This document shows, piece after piece, positions 44,528 through 52,699 of a stretch of DNA of 64,000 bases (its first letter is position 1; every line of letters begins with the position of its first letter). Source of the stretch: a virus; the IMG/VR virus record IMGVR_UViG_3300042402_002687, positions 1 through 64,000 of that record; one strand, 5' to 3'. The notes under the pieces were generated by a model. That model did no database searches. It saw only the letters and a list, made by a program, of their open reading frames with translations, and was not told the origin of the DNA. Made by a program: the position numbers and the translations under genes.

Positions 44528-46639
44528 CTATGCATTTAAAATTGTAATTACTGAACCAGATTGACCTGTTCCACCACCAGACACAGTTCCACCAATTGTT
44601 GATGTTACCACCGTGTTGGCTATTGAGTCAGTAATGATAATTATACCACCACCACCACCAGTGATGCCAGCTGATCCGGCAGTTGATGAACCAGCAGCGC
44701 CTGCAGTTCCACCATTTTTTACGACACTTCCTTGACCTGATACGGACCCCGCTGTTCTGTAGCGATATGTCCCATGATTGTATTGGTTATGATACCTTGG
44801 CCATGCAGATCCAATATGCCATGCTCCACATCCGGAAAAGAACTTATCTCCTCCATGACCGGGGTTATGTTCAACCCCCTGATGGGGTCCATCATGACCA
44901 GTATGAAATTCACCGCTTGTGTGTGAGCTATCTGCGATTCTTGCTTCTCCAATATTTCCTCTATGTCCCGGAGTATGGTCAATGCTATTAATTGAATAAT
45001 AAGTTCCAGTCAATGAATCAACATGTGCGTTATTGTTATAATCACCTTGGTGATGCCCATAATTTCCGCCTTGGTTATTTGCAGCACCAAAGTTATAAGT
45101 TCCGGGACCATGACCAAAAGTGCGCCCAGCAGCGTTTCCGCACCAAAAACTACAATCCCCCGAACAGGCAGTATGGTGTACCACACCTCTATGAACATGG
45201 TGATAGGTATACCCATGCCTATAATTTTCTGTAGCAGCGACATTGGGTACGCCCTGTGGAACACCATGTGGAAGATTTGGGGTAGGAGTTGAGGCATGAG
45301 GTCCATGTGTTCCATCACCTGTTATATAATGCTTTGAACCATCAACCAGGTGAGTTAATGGTTGGTTAGGAGCTGCTGTACCTGCACTTCCTGTTGAGCT
45401 ATTTGCACCAACATTTGCATTCTGCCCTTGAGCTAAAATTGTTCCTAATCCAGTGATTTGCTTGGCAACAATGAGGACAATACCCCCGCCGATTCCGCCA
45501 GTTCCTCCAGCAGACGCAGATGGCGTTGTACCAGCTGTTCCGGGACCACCCGGTGCAAGAGTATTTCTGTTAAGTTCACCAGCACCACCATTTGTTGCAG
45601 GGGTTAAAGTTCCAGACGCACCAGACGCACCAGCAGCTCCGCCTCTTATTGCAGACACTGTTCCTTCGGCATCTATCACTATACCAGAAATCAATGCTTC
45701 AATATTTTTCCTATCAGAGTCAGTTATTTGTGATGCTGTATATGTATTACCACCAGAATTTCCTCCGATGGCTTTTGCGATATTACCAGAGCCAAGGAGC
45801 ATACGCTCTGCAAGGGTCGAATTAAAATAAAGTTGTTGCGGGATGACTCCAATATTACCAGTAAGAGTCAGTGTATTTTTTACAAATACACGATAACCGT
45901 TTGTATTCAGATGAACTCCGGTATTAATAGTAAGATTGTTGTAGTACATATCTCTAGAGAGAGATGTATTTGAGGCAATTACAACAGTACCGTCAGACCC
46001 AGTTCCGTAAACTGAGTCGTTACCTATTCTTTGAACCGAAGAGGATGGCTCAACTAAGAACATTCGCACTGGTCTTACGCTATGTGATTCAGATTTCAAA
46101 GGACCAACGGCATCCAAGTATAGCCACATTGCAGCTCTTGATGCCGCATCGCCATAGGTAGTTCCAGTTTCTTGCGTTGAACCCCAATAGTTAGCACTGC
46201 CTAGATTGTCTGGATTATTAAGGCCTCCTATGTCTCCATTATCATAAAAAAGAACGGATACCATTTGACCAAGTTCAAATGAAGATGGAAGAAACCAGTC
46301 ATTCTTACCACCAGAAGTGCAAGTTCTAGCCAAAGCTGCTGCTGATGTAGCGGGGTCTGTATTTCCCTGAGCGATAATGGCTAAAGTATTAGCATAACCA
46401 GTTCCATATGCAGTGCCAGTCGCTCCGAGAACATTGGATGTTTGATAAGATGTTTGCGCCCAAGTCCTTTTAGGATCTGCCCCAACCCCATTCCACCCAT
46501 AAGGAGCAGCTTCAAAATATTTCCCTGTTTCATTACCGGCAGTTGATGGAGTAGCAAATATAAATCCACCGCTTGGGCCTCTATCCCCAACTTCAAATGT
46601 TCTTAATGTTTTAGCATTAAATCTTTCTAAACCAGCCAT
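44528..46639 (-). CDS. Fibre or adhesin with lectin-like head and His-rich domain
   Basis: 703 residues. Residues about 15-195 are a C-type-lectin-like/DUF1566 domain (GPSGGFIFATPSTAGN, GKNDWFLPSSFELGQM, YWGSTQ, SVRPVR). Next comes a beta module shared with the following gene (VYGTGSDGTVVI, GYRVFVKNTLTL). Gly-rich coils lead to a segment of about 190 residues (near 425-615) with about two dozen His and four Cys (YTYHHVHRGVVHHTACSGDC, FGHGPGTYNFG, GHHQGDY). The end is a Gly-rich cap (GGGGGIIIITDS). It is probably a receptor-binding fibre in which His and Cys hold metal ions. Confidence 0.75.
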   Translation of the reverse strand: MAGLERFNAKTLRTFEVGDRGPSGGFIFATPSTAGNETGKYFEAAPYGWNGVGADPKRTWAQTSYQTSNVLGATGTAYGTGYANTLAIIAQGNTDPATSAAALARTCTSGGKNDWFLPSSFELGQMVSVLFYDNGDIGGLNNPDNLGSANYWGSTQETGTTYGDAASRAAMWLYLDAVGPLKSESHSVRPVRMFLVEPSSSVQRIGNDSVYGTGSDGTVVIASNTSLSRDMYYNNLTINTGVHLNTNGYRVFVKNTLTLTGNIGVIPQQLYFNSTLAERMLLGSGNIAKAIGGNSGGNTYTASQITDSDRKNIEALISGIVIDAEGTVSAIRGGAAGASGASGTLTPATNGGAGELNRNTLAPGGPGTAGTTPSASAGGTGGIGGGIVLIVAKQITGLGTILAQGQNANVGANSSTGSAGTAAPNQPLTHLVDGSKHYITGDGTHGPHASTPTPNLPHGVPQGVPNVAATENYRHGYTYHHVHRGVVHHTACSGDCSFWCGNAAGRTFGHGPGTYNFGAANNQGGNYGHHQGDYNNNAHVDSLTGTYYSINSIDHTPGHRGNIGEARIADSSHTSGEFHTGHDGPHQGVEHNPGHGGDKFFSGCGAWHIGSAWPRYHNQYNHGTYRYRTAGSVSGQGSVVKNGGTAGAAGSSTAGSAGITGGGGGIIIITDSIANTVVTSTIGGTVSGGGTGQSGSVITILNA

Positions 46640-46640
46640 A

Positions 46641-47363
46641 CTATACCAATTGAGAGTATATCACTGTACCATTTGCGCAACTTGTTCCACCAGCAACATT
46701 TGTTGAAACATTTGCTGGCAAAGATGCTTGAGCAGAAGTGATGATAATAACTCCGCCTCCTCCACCACCAGAACCAGCCGTTCCTGGTGCGCTAATTGAA
46801 GCATTAACTGTATTTGCATCACAAGAGATGTATCTCGCATTAAGAATAACAACTCCACCACCAGTGCCGCTTACTGATGCACCACCAGCACCTCCTCTTA
46901 GAAATAAAGGAGTGGTTTGAGTTGCAGTTATTACATATCCTTTAGAAGACTGTGTAGGCTGATACCAGTAGCCACTCTGTGTCGTCTTATCGCCAGTTCC
47001 TCCATTTGAAACAGTTGGAGGAGTTGCGATTTGTGTTGCGCTGTTTCCACCAAGGCTGTTGGTGACTGCTGTATTGGCAGCAGCCCCGCCAGCAATTGAG
47101 CCATTAGCATTTGATCCAGTTGTAAAACCAATTAAAGAACCATTACGGAGAGTAAGTATATTTTTTACAAAAACTCTATAACCGGCGGTAATTAAGTTTG
47201 TATTTGCATTTATTTCCAAGTTATAATAATACTTATCAGACGACAAAGTTGTATTTGTAGAAATAGTCACAGACCCATCTGAGCCAGTTCCGTATACAGG
47301 GTCAGCGGCATCAATGAATGAGGCAAAAGCGTTTGCAGCAGGAAATCTAGAAATACCAGTCAT
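46641..47363 (-). CDS. Gly-rich fibre protein, short form
   Basis: 240 residues. VYGTGSDGSVTISTNTTLSS and AGYRVFVKNILTLRNGS repeat the module of the long fibre, and the cap GGGGGGVIIITSA also matches. It lacks the lectin and His-rich parts. The two genes are one base apart, so they may form mixed or alternative fibres. Confidence 0.7.
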   Translation of the reverse strand: MTGISRFPAANAFASFIDAADPVYGTGSDGSVTISTNTTLSSDKYYYNLEINANTNLITAGYRVFVKNILTLRNGSLIGFTTGSNANGSIAGGAAANTAVTNSLGGNSATQIATPPTVSNGGTGDKTTQSGYWYQPTQSSKGYVITATQTTPLFLRGGAGGASVSGTGGGVVILNARYISCDANTVNASISAPGTAGSGGGGGGVIIITSAQASLPANVSTNVAGGTSCANGTVIYSQLV

Positions 47364-47722
47364 TACGACTCCTCTATGCCAAATATTGTAACATTTATTG
47401 CAGAGTTAGATGAAGCTAAAAATGTAATTTGATCACTATTTGTATTGTTCGCAGTACTTCCATTATTAATTAAAACCATAGAGCAGTTGAATGATACAGT
47501 CTCATTTGCATTAATTGTTACACTGCTTAATATATCATGAGTATTTGCTTCAGCAATATTGAGAGGCTTTAAACGAATTGTTGCAGTTTTTGAAGAAGCT
47601 GTTGTATTAGTTAACAGGATTTGTTTAACGATAGTTGTGGTGTTAATTGGAACAGTATATGCAACAGATGTAACGGTAGTAATTTGAGTTGGACCAGCCA
47701 ATCTTTTTTGTGTCACAGCCAT
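47363..47722 (-). CDS. Virion beta protein
   Basis: 119 residues, beta-sandwich pattern: VPINTTTIVKQILLTNTTASS, ATIRLKPLN, ANETVSFNCSMVLINNGS, AINVTIFGIEE. The same strand order occurs in the 110-residue protein at 52718-53050, which looks like a distant paralogue. Likely a fibre-attached or capsid-decorating protein. Confidence 0.55.
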   Translation of the reverse strand: MAVTQKRLAGPTQITTVTSVAYTVPINTTTIVKQILLTNTTASSKTATIRLKPLNIAEANTHDILSSVTINANETVSFNCSMVLINNGSTANNTNSDQITFLASSNSAINVTIFGIEES

Positions 47723-48012
47723 TATATAACCTCCATGTAGAACTTAATCATGTTGTCACGAACAGTATTTTTATTCACCCATGAACTACCATTGTATTCC
47801 AAAATCTGTCCTGATGCTGGAGTCGTAATAGCCACATCAGTCAGGGCATCTAAATCTGCAGAGCCTCCACTGCTGAACTGGACAATTGTATTGGAACCGT
47901 TTTTGTAAAAAATCTTTCCATCGGCATAGTTAAGCCCCAGCTCACCATGTTCAAGCGAAGCCGGGACTGCTGAAGCCGTTCCTGAGTTTTTGATTTTAAT
48001 GGTGTTAGCCAT
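47722..48012 (-). CDS. Short fibre-base protein (Mtd N-terminal-like)
   Basis: 96 residues. ANTIKIKNSGTASAVPASLEHGELGLNYADGK in pieces (IKIKNSGTASAVPASLEHGE, LGLNYADGKIFYKNG) fits the anchoring domain found at the start of many phage fibre and tropism-determinant proteins. No receptor domain follows it, so it may be a base to which others dock. Confidence 0.65.
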   Translation of the reverse strand: MANTIKIKNSGTASAVPASLEHGELGLNYADGKIFYKNGSNTIVQFSSGGSADLDALTDVAITTPASGQILEYNGSSWVNKNTVRDNMIKFYMEVI

Positions 48013-48024
48013 TACTCCCTCCTA

Positions 48025-49113
48025 TCAGAAAGTTCCGCCATCCACTGTATCAGACCACGAAGGAACGCCTGCTACAACTTTAAGAAACTGACCTGCCGAG
48101 CCAATGCCAAGTTTTGCAAGGGTATTTGTAGCAGAGGAGTAAACCAAGTCACCAGTTGTATAGGAGGTAAGACCAGTACCACCGTAAGTTGCGCCAATTG
48201 CTGTGCCATTCCATACACCAGTTGCAATGGTTCCAACTGATGTCAAACTTGAGCCTGTGACACCTGAACCCAAAGTTGTTCCAGAAAGAACTGAAGTTCC
48301 GGCAATTTGGAAACTCTTGGTGGTGAGAAGATTTAGGTGTTCTGAAGATGTCCATGCATCTGTTGCATCAACCCAATTAAGAGTCTTATCTGTTGCACCC
48401 TTGATTGTGAAACCAGCACCGTCTGCAGTTGTGTCTGTTGGTGTATCAACATTTGCAAGAACAATATTCTTATCCTCAACAGTTAAAGTTGCGGTATTAA
48501 GGGTTGTTGTATTACCATTAACAACAAGATCTCCAGTAACTGTAAGAGTATTAGAGATTGTAACATCAGCTGGAAGGCTAATTGTTACCGCCCCAACACC
48601 AGAGTTGGAAACTGCAACTTGATTGGCTGTGCCAGTAAGACCAGTTACAAGGTTTGTTGCTCTGTCACTAACTTGTGAAGCAGTGATGGAGATTGCTGTA
48701 TTGCCAGCAGCAGTCAGGCGACCATCTGCTTGAACAGTGAAGGTACCGACTGTGCCTGCACCGCCATAAGAACCAGCCGTTACTGCTGTATTGGTAAGAG
48801 AAACTCCTGATACTGCGCCATCAACATAAGCCTTGGTTGCAGCATGCGTGTTTGCGGTTGGTGTTGGAACAAGAACAAGACCACTAAATGTCTTATTCCC
48901 AGTTACCGTCTGTACTCCTGAAAGTGTGAGGTAAGCACCTGCACCAGCAACTGCCTCAACGGTTGTAGCAGTTCCACCTGCTCCACCTGTCCCTTTACCG
49001 TAGTAGAGGACATCATCTACTTCGTTATATGCAAGTTCTGCATTTTCCAGAGAGGCTGGCGCTCCAGCTGCTCCTCCAGAAGCCCTTCTTTTGATTCTAA
49101 TTGTATTAGCCAT
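48025..49113 (-). CDS. Tail fibre protein with the same anchoring domain
   Basis: 362 residues from the ATG at 49113, which has GGAGG and lies one base after the previous stop. The N-terminus IRIKRRASGGAAGAPASLEN is a version of the domain in the next gene. The remainder is Thr/Ser/Gly-rich with repeated strands (TISNTLTVTGDLVVNGNTTT, LTVEDKNIVLANV, GATYGGTGLTSYTTGDLVY), typical of phage fibre shafts. Confidence 0.7.
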   Translation of the reverse strand: MANTIRIKRRASGGAAGAPASLENAELAYNEVDDVLYYGKGTGGAGGTATTVEAVAGAGAYLTLSGVQTVTGNKTFSGLVLVPTPTANTHAATKAYVDGAVSGVSLTNTAVTAGSYGGAGTVGTFTVQADGRLTAAGNTAISITASQVSDRATNLVTGLTGTANQVAVSNSGVGAVTISLPADVTISNTLTVTGDLVVNGNTTTLNTATLTVEDKNIVLANVDTPTDTTADGAGFTIKGATDKTLNWVDATDAWTSSEHLNLLTTKSFQIAGTSVLSGTTLGSGVTGSSLTSVGTIATGVWNGTAIGATYGGTGLTSYTTGDLVYSSATNTLAKLGIGSAGQFLKVVAGVPSWSDTVDGGTF

Positions 49114-49114
49114 T

Positions 49115-49390
49115 TTAGTAATTACCTCCATCAAGTAATGTATTTGCGATTGAGTGAACATGATCTGCTCTACTTGCAACCTCAAGAGTTCCGCTATTTG
49201 CGGCTCTTGCAATGTCCAATGGCGCTGCATTTGACATTGTTAAGATTCTTTCTAATGTTATTGTTGCTGGAGTTGCGACAAGTGTTGTTACATCTCCATT
49301 GCTGACTACAACTGATGTAATATCGCTATTTGATACAGTAATGTTGGTTACATCACCTGTCAAAACTTGCAGTGTTGTTATATCAGCCAC
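49115..49390 (-). CDS. Small repetitive virion protein
   Basis: 91 residues. Residues 4-40 are near-repeats of the pattern T-x-L/V-V/I-x-x-x-D (TLQVLTGDVTNITVSNSDIT, SVVVSNGDVTTLVATPATIT), which could form a beta ladder. The end contains SRADHVHS, a short motif seen in fibre proteins. It opens the fibre module behind the endolysin. Confidence 0.6.
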   Translation of the reverse strand: MADITTLQVLTGDVTNITVSNSDITSVVVSNGDVTTLVATPATITLERILTMSNAAPLDIARAANSGTLEVASRADHVHSIANTLLDGGNY

Positions 49391-49718
49391 GACTTACTTC
49401 TCCAATAACTGTTATTTTACCTCCCATTAAGGTTGTAACAGTTGATCCATTTGTTTCTTCAAGATCATAATAGTATATACCAGTATTTATATTCGAAGTT
49501 GTGCCAGATGATAATGTGATATTAAGTGTTCCAGCAGCAGCATTACTAATGGTTGTTGTGAATGTTTGTATAATTGTCTCAGAAGATTTTGTTTTTCTAA
49601 TTTGAGCTCTATATGTACGACCAGATATATTAATAGCAGTATTGGCGCTATTTTTTATTCGGACTTCATGAGTATATGAATCCCCTTTATAAATTGATAT
49701 ATCTCTTATGCCAGCCAT
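49383..49718 (-). CDS. Baseplate/fibre-associated beta protein
   Basis: 111 residues: ISIYKGDSYTHEVRIKNSAN, then TYRAQIRKTKSSETIIQTF and GIYYYDLEETNGSTVTTLMGG. This is the BppU-like N-terminal fold seen in phage baseplate upper proteins. Overlaps the next gene by 8 bases and follows the Cys-rich peptide gene by two. Confidence 0.6.
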   Translation of the reverse strand: MAGIRDISIYKGDSYTHEVRIKNSANTAINISGRTYRAQIRKTKSSETIIQTFTTTISNAAAGTLNITLSSGTTSNINTGIYYYDLEETNGSTVTTLMGGKITVIGEVSRG

Positions 49719-49720
49719 AT

Positions 49721-49816
49721 TTAGCAGTCACAAGTCTCACAACCACAGCTGCACTGTTCAATACAGTCGCAACCGCATTCGCAAGATTTGTTTCTTCCTT
49801 TATTCAAATCTTCCAT
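49721..49816 (-). CDS. 31-residue Cys-rich, metallothionein-like peptide
   Basis: A short gene found between the endolysin and the fibre module. The last 20 residues contain nine Cys at positions 12, 14, 16, 18, 22, 24, 26, 29 and 31, that is runs of CxC with short gaps, as in metallothioneins. The rest is Asp, Glu, Gly, Ser and a basic start (LNKGRNK). There are no aromatic residues and no signal peptide. Start and endolysin stop overlap as TAATG, and the gene ends just before the next ATG, so the frame sits in the operon like a true gene. It should bind several Zn, Cu or Cd ions if kept reduced. Not recognised as a known phage family. Confidence 0.65.
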   Translation of the reverse strand: MEDLNKGRNKSCECGCDCIEQCSCGCETCDC

Positions 49817-50346
49817 TATGCACCCGGCTTTGGCAACGCTCTCCAAGCTGCTTCAAACTTTGCAGCATCCTTTGCCATTTCTGGAGAAAGCTCTAAATGC
49901 AACCACTTTCCGCCGAATGACCCGGCATTGTCGGACTCACTAAAAATTTTGACCCCTGCCTCGTTTTCTCCTCTTGAGCACCTGAAGCCGCGGCCATAGC
50001 CAACATTCTTGTCCGACTTGTCAGCATCATATGCATAGTCGTGAATCTCCTCAATGCCAAGTTCTTTGGTGTACTTAATAAACCAGTTCCACATCTCAAC
50101 ACCAACCTTGCGGTCCGTGTAGCCAACATCGCATGCGGCTCCGGTTGCGTGGACTGATAGGAATTTCTCCATGCCTGGGTCGCCAATTTTCTTGCCTTCG
50201 GTCTTAGAGTTTCTCATCAACCTGGCGGAATACACGCCCATGTTTGTTGCTTTCCATCTTTTTCCACAAAGCTCAACGAGTTTTAGCGTTCCAGGCTGTG
50301 CGCCTTTTCCGTCAAAACTAGGATAATACGAATACTTTCTTGGCAT
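49816..50346 (-). CDS. Endolysin, M15-type peptidase
   Basis: 176 residues. SVHATGAACDVG (64-75) gives His66 and Asp73, and the third zinc ligand is His150 in KWLHLELS, matching the SxHxxGxAxD and WxH motifs of M15 D-Ala peptidases. It would cut the peptide stem of the cell wall. No signal sequence or cell-wall-binding domain is seen, so it needs a holin; three small membrane protein genes lie next to it. The ATG overlaps the stop before it. Confidence 0.85.
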   Translation of the reverse strand: MPRKYSYYPSFDGKGAQPGTLKLVELCGKRWKATNMGVYSARLMRNSKTEGKKIGDPGMEKFLSVHATGAACDVGYTDRKVGVEMWNWFIKYTKELGIEEIHDYAYDADKSDKNVGYGRGFRCSRGENEAGVKIFSESDNAGSFGGKWLHLELSPEMAKDAAKFEAAWRALPKPGA

Positions 50347-50534
50347 TATTTTACCTTTCCAAATGCTGAATCATTAGGATTCAGGTAGCGCATAATGACA
50401 GGAAGAGCCGCAGCCCATAATGCATTTGCAGCCATTTTTACATCACCAGTTGATGCGTATACAGCGACAGCAGCTCCCAATACGCTTCTTGCGTAGGATG
50501 CAGCCATTGCCTTTTGTGCTTCAGTAATTTTCAT
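50346..50534 (-). CDS. Holin-like small membrane protein
   Basis: 62 residues with a helical, Ala-rich pair (SYARSVLGAAVAVYASTG and MAANALWAAALPVIMRYL) and the end LNPNDSAFGKV. I recall this pattern as a phage holin family located beside endolysins. Strong AAAGGAG site. The pair of helices is short and amphipathic, so it may need partners. Confidence 0.6.
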   Translation of the reverse strand: MKITEAQKAMAASYARSVLGAAVAVYASTGDVKMAANALWAAALPVIMRYLNPNDSAFGKVK

Positions 50535-50571
50535 ATAATATATCTCCTTTGTGGATAACCACTATAAGTCA

Positions 50572-50577
50572 ATTATA
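50572..50577 (-). promoter_or_regulatory. Possible -10 box before the lysis genes
   Basis: A perfect TATAAT on the minus strand lies 38 bases before the ATG at 50534, followed by a short GTGG/CCAC hairpin and a strong ribosome site. No -35 box is evident, so this could be chance in AT-rich DNA. Confidence 0.3.
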
Positions 50578-50579
50578 CC

Positions 50580-50828
50580 TTAGATGTCATTTTTAGGCTG
50601 AGTCTTCGAGCCGTTAAAAATTTCATCAATCTCGTCAAGGTCTAGTTTGCCATCGTTAAGGAAGGCTTTGGCAAGACCTTCAACAACTTTAGCAACTCCT
50701 CCAATTCCAGCCATCAGGATGGCTTGAGGTAAATTAACTCCAGCAATAGAGCCAGCGCCAATCACGCCAAGACCCGATGCACCAAATACGGCAAGTATTC
50801 TTAATAAGATATTTTTTGTATTATTCAT
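50580..50828 (-). CDS. Membrane protein with acidic tail, holin or antiholin candidate
   Basis: 82 residues: two hydrophobic stretches (ILLRILAVFGASGLGVIGAG and LPQAILMAGIGGVAKVV), then DGKLDLDEIDEIF, a half EF-hand-like loop. The acidic tail should face the cytoplasm. With neighbours on both sides it forms a probable lysis control set. Confidence 0.6.
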   Translation of the reverse strand: MNNTKNILLRILAVFGASGLGVIGAGSIAGVNLPQAILMAGIGGVAKVVEGLAKAFLNDGKLDLDEIDEIFNGSKTQPKNDI

Positions 50829-50999
50829 TTAGTCTTCATCCTTTTTAATTAAAACACCAAACATGTGAACAACAAATGCGGTTATTGTTAACCACAATCC
50901 ATAAGTTTGAGTTTTTCCAGATAATGTAATTAAAACAATTACACCTCCGGATAGTGTCCATGCCAAAGCATGGAGTTCGTTTAAGATTTTTTTAAACAT
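50829..50999 (-). CDS. 56-residue two-helix membrane protein
   Basis: A gene too short for usual ORF finding, read directly. Its ATG at 50999 overlaps the upstream stop (TAATG), and its stop is followed by the next ATG. MFKKILNELHALAWTLSGG leads into the first helix (GGVIVLITLS), a turn with KTQTYG, and the second (LWLTITAFVVHMFGVLI), ending KKDED. Both ends should be inside. Third candidate of the lysis set. Confidence 0.6.
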   Translation of the reverse strand: MFKKILNELHALAWTLSGGVIVLITLSGKTQTYGLWLTITAFVVHMFGVLIKKDED

Positions 51000-52693
51000 T
51001 ATTTTCTCCTTGATCGGCTACTACCCCGATCTGTGTTACCAGAACCACCGCCTCCCGATGGTCCACCAGCACCTCCACCCGATGGTGCAGGACTACCTCC
51101 AGAGGGCATAGGAGCCGTTGTAATCATTGTTAAAGTAGTTGTTACAGCAATGAGTGCTCTTCTTGCTTTTACATCTATTTCAGAACCTGTAGGGACATAA
51201 TCATCAAGACCTTCTCCGAAGATGTCAATCTCTCCCTCAAAGGCTTCTTTAATTTCAGTTGGGGCATCGGTAAGCGTTTCAACAAGAGCAGCTTCTTCTG
51301 CTAGAGTAAGATTCTCAACAGCAATTTCTTGGAAGATTTCTGTAGCCTGATCTGCATCAATACTCTCCAAAACCTTTGCGCTTGTAGCAAGGTCGGTTGC
51401 CTGATCTTCTGTAACACCAAGTTCCAAAACACTGTCAACAGCATTAGACACTTGTTCTTCAGAAACAGAATCTGACTCTAAAATTCCAACAACCGCTTCA
51501 AATTGTTCATCTGACAACGGCGTATCTAATACAGAGTCAATAACTGATGCAAATTTTTCATCCGAAATTGGCTCATCAAAAATAGAATCAAGGGCAGCAG
51601 AAAATTGTTCTTCAGATAACGGCTCAGAAAAGACTGCATCGACAGCAGCTTCAAATTGGTCTGCACTTAGTTGAGATGTATTGTCAAAGACAGCTTCTAC
51701 TGCAGCAGAGAAGTTTTCGTCAGACATAGGCCCATCAAACACTGAATCAATAACTGTAGAAAACTGCGAATCAGTTAAGTCTTGACCAAGGAGGGAGTTA
51801 ACCACTGCCGTAAGTTCTTCAGGAGTTCCGGCATCTGCTACTAAGCCATCAACAGCATTTGCAAGGTTTGCATTAGTTATAGGTGCATCGAAAATATCAT
51901 CAACCGTTGCGTCTATAGTTTCTTGAACCTCTTGGGGAACTTCAATTGTTGGCGTTGGGTCTTCAGGAATTTCAACAGGTGTTGTATCTATTTCTGGAGT
52001 AGAAACTGGAGTTTGGTCCAACTCAGGAATTGAAACAGTGGTGTTTTCTGTTGGAAGTGTTTCAACAGGAGGCGGAACAACCTCCTCAACAGTCGTTGTA
52101 GTCGTTTCAGGCTCAGGTGCTATAGTTGTTGTAGAAGTTGTAGTGGAGGTTGTAGTTGAAGATGTTGTTGTGGTTGGCACCACTGTCGTTGTGGTTGTGG
52201 ATGTTGTGGTGGTCGTTGTAGAAGTTGTGGTAGTTGGCTCTACAGTGGTAGAGGTGGTTGTGGTTGATTCCACTGTCGTGGATGTTGTGGAAGTGGTCTG
52301 AGTAGACCCAACACCATTGAAGCTCAGTTCATACCGCAAGTTCCACCCTTGATTTGTATGCCAAGCATCAGGGTTTCCACAGCAAATACCAGCCCTTAGT
52401 CTGTAACGACCAGCAGGTACTTCCATAGAGATGTACGACTGCAAGCCAATGGAGTCGTCAATGCTATAAAGCAAAGTTCCTGCTTCGTTGTATAGCCACA
52501 ACATCGGGTCTGAGTTATACCCAGTAATCATATAAGTTTGCGCTATAAACTGTGTTGTCTCGCTGTAATCAAACCAAACATCTGTTGGCTCTGTGATTAT
52601 TAGGTTTTCAGCCTTAGCGGGGGATGCAAAAATAGAAATAAAAATTAAAGGTATTAATACCCAAGAACCTTTTTTAAATCTTAATTGTCTCAC
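50999..52693 (-). CDS. Secreted repeat protein with poly-Thr linker
   Basis: 564 residues. Residues 1-29 form a signal peptide (basic start, WVLIPLIFISIFASPAKA, cleavage after AKA). Next is a beta domain of about 100 residues (FDYSETTQFIAQTYMITGY, AGRYRLRAGICCGNP) akin to secreted pre-peptidase-like domains. A Thr/Ser-only linker follows, then Pro/Glu. About seven repeats of 17 residues (LSDEQFEAVV..., LSEEQFSAALDSIFDEP) occupy nt 51415-51780. The end is Gly/Ser-rich with a final basic tail. Start is a GTG with a -10 box six bases before it. Purpose unknown; it may sit on the cell surface or outside the virion. Confidence 0.8.
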   Translation of the reverse strand: MRQLRFKKGSWVLIPLIFISIFASPAKAENLIITEPTDVWFDYSETTQFIAQTYMITGYNSDPMLWLYNEAGTLLYSIDDSIGLQSYISMEVPAGRYRLRAGICCGNPDAWHTNQGWNLRYELSFNGVGSTQTTSTTSTTVESTTTTSTTVEPTTTTSTTTTTTSTTTTTVVPTTTTSSTTTSTTTSTTTIAPEPETTTTTVEEVVPPPVETLPTENTTVSIPELDQTPVSTPEIDTTPVEIPEDPTPTIEVPQEVQETIDATVDDIFDAPITNANLANAVDGLVADAGTPEELTAVVNSLLGQDLTDSQFSTVIDSVFDGPMSDENFSAAVEAVFDNTSQLSADQFEAAVDAVFSEPLSEEQFSAALDSIFDEPISDEKFASVIDSVLDTPLSDEQFEAVVGILESDSVSEEQVSNAVDSVLELGVTEDQATDLATSAKVLESIDADQATEIFQEIAVENLTLAEEAALVETLTDAPTEIKEAFEGEIDIFGEGLDDYVPTGSEIDVKARRALIAVTTTLTMITTAPMPSGGSPAPSGGGAGGPSGGGGSGNTDRGSSRSRRK

Positions 52694-52699
52694 CTAACA

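Noticed and set aside
45453-45830. Plus-strand Pro/Ala-rich frame of 125 residues
   Set aside because: Reverse of Gly-rich fibre codons; no independent signal.
52038-52301. Plus-strand frame of 87 residues made almost only of Val, Glu and Ser
   Set aside because: It is the antisense reading of the poly-Thr codons in the secreted protein gene; composition is dictated by that repeat.
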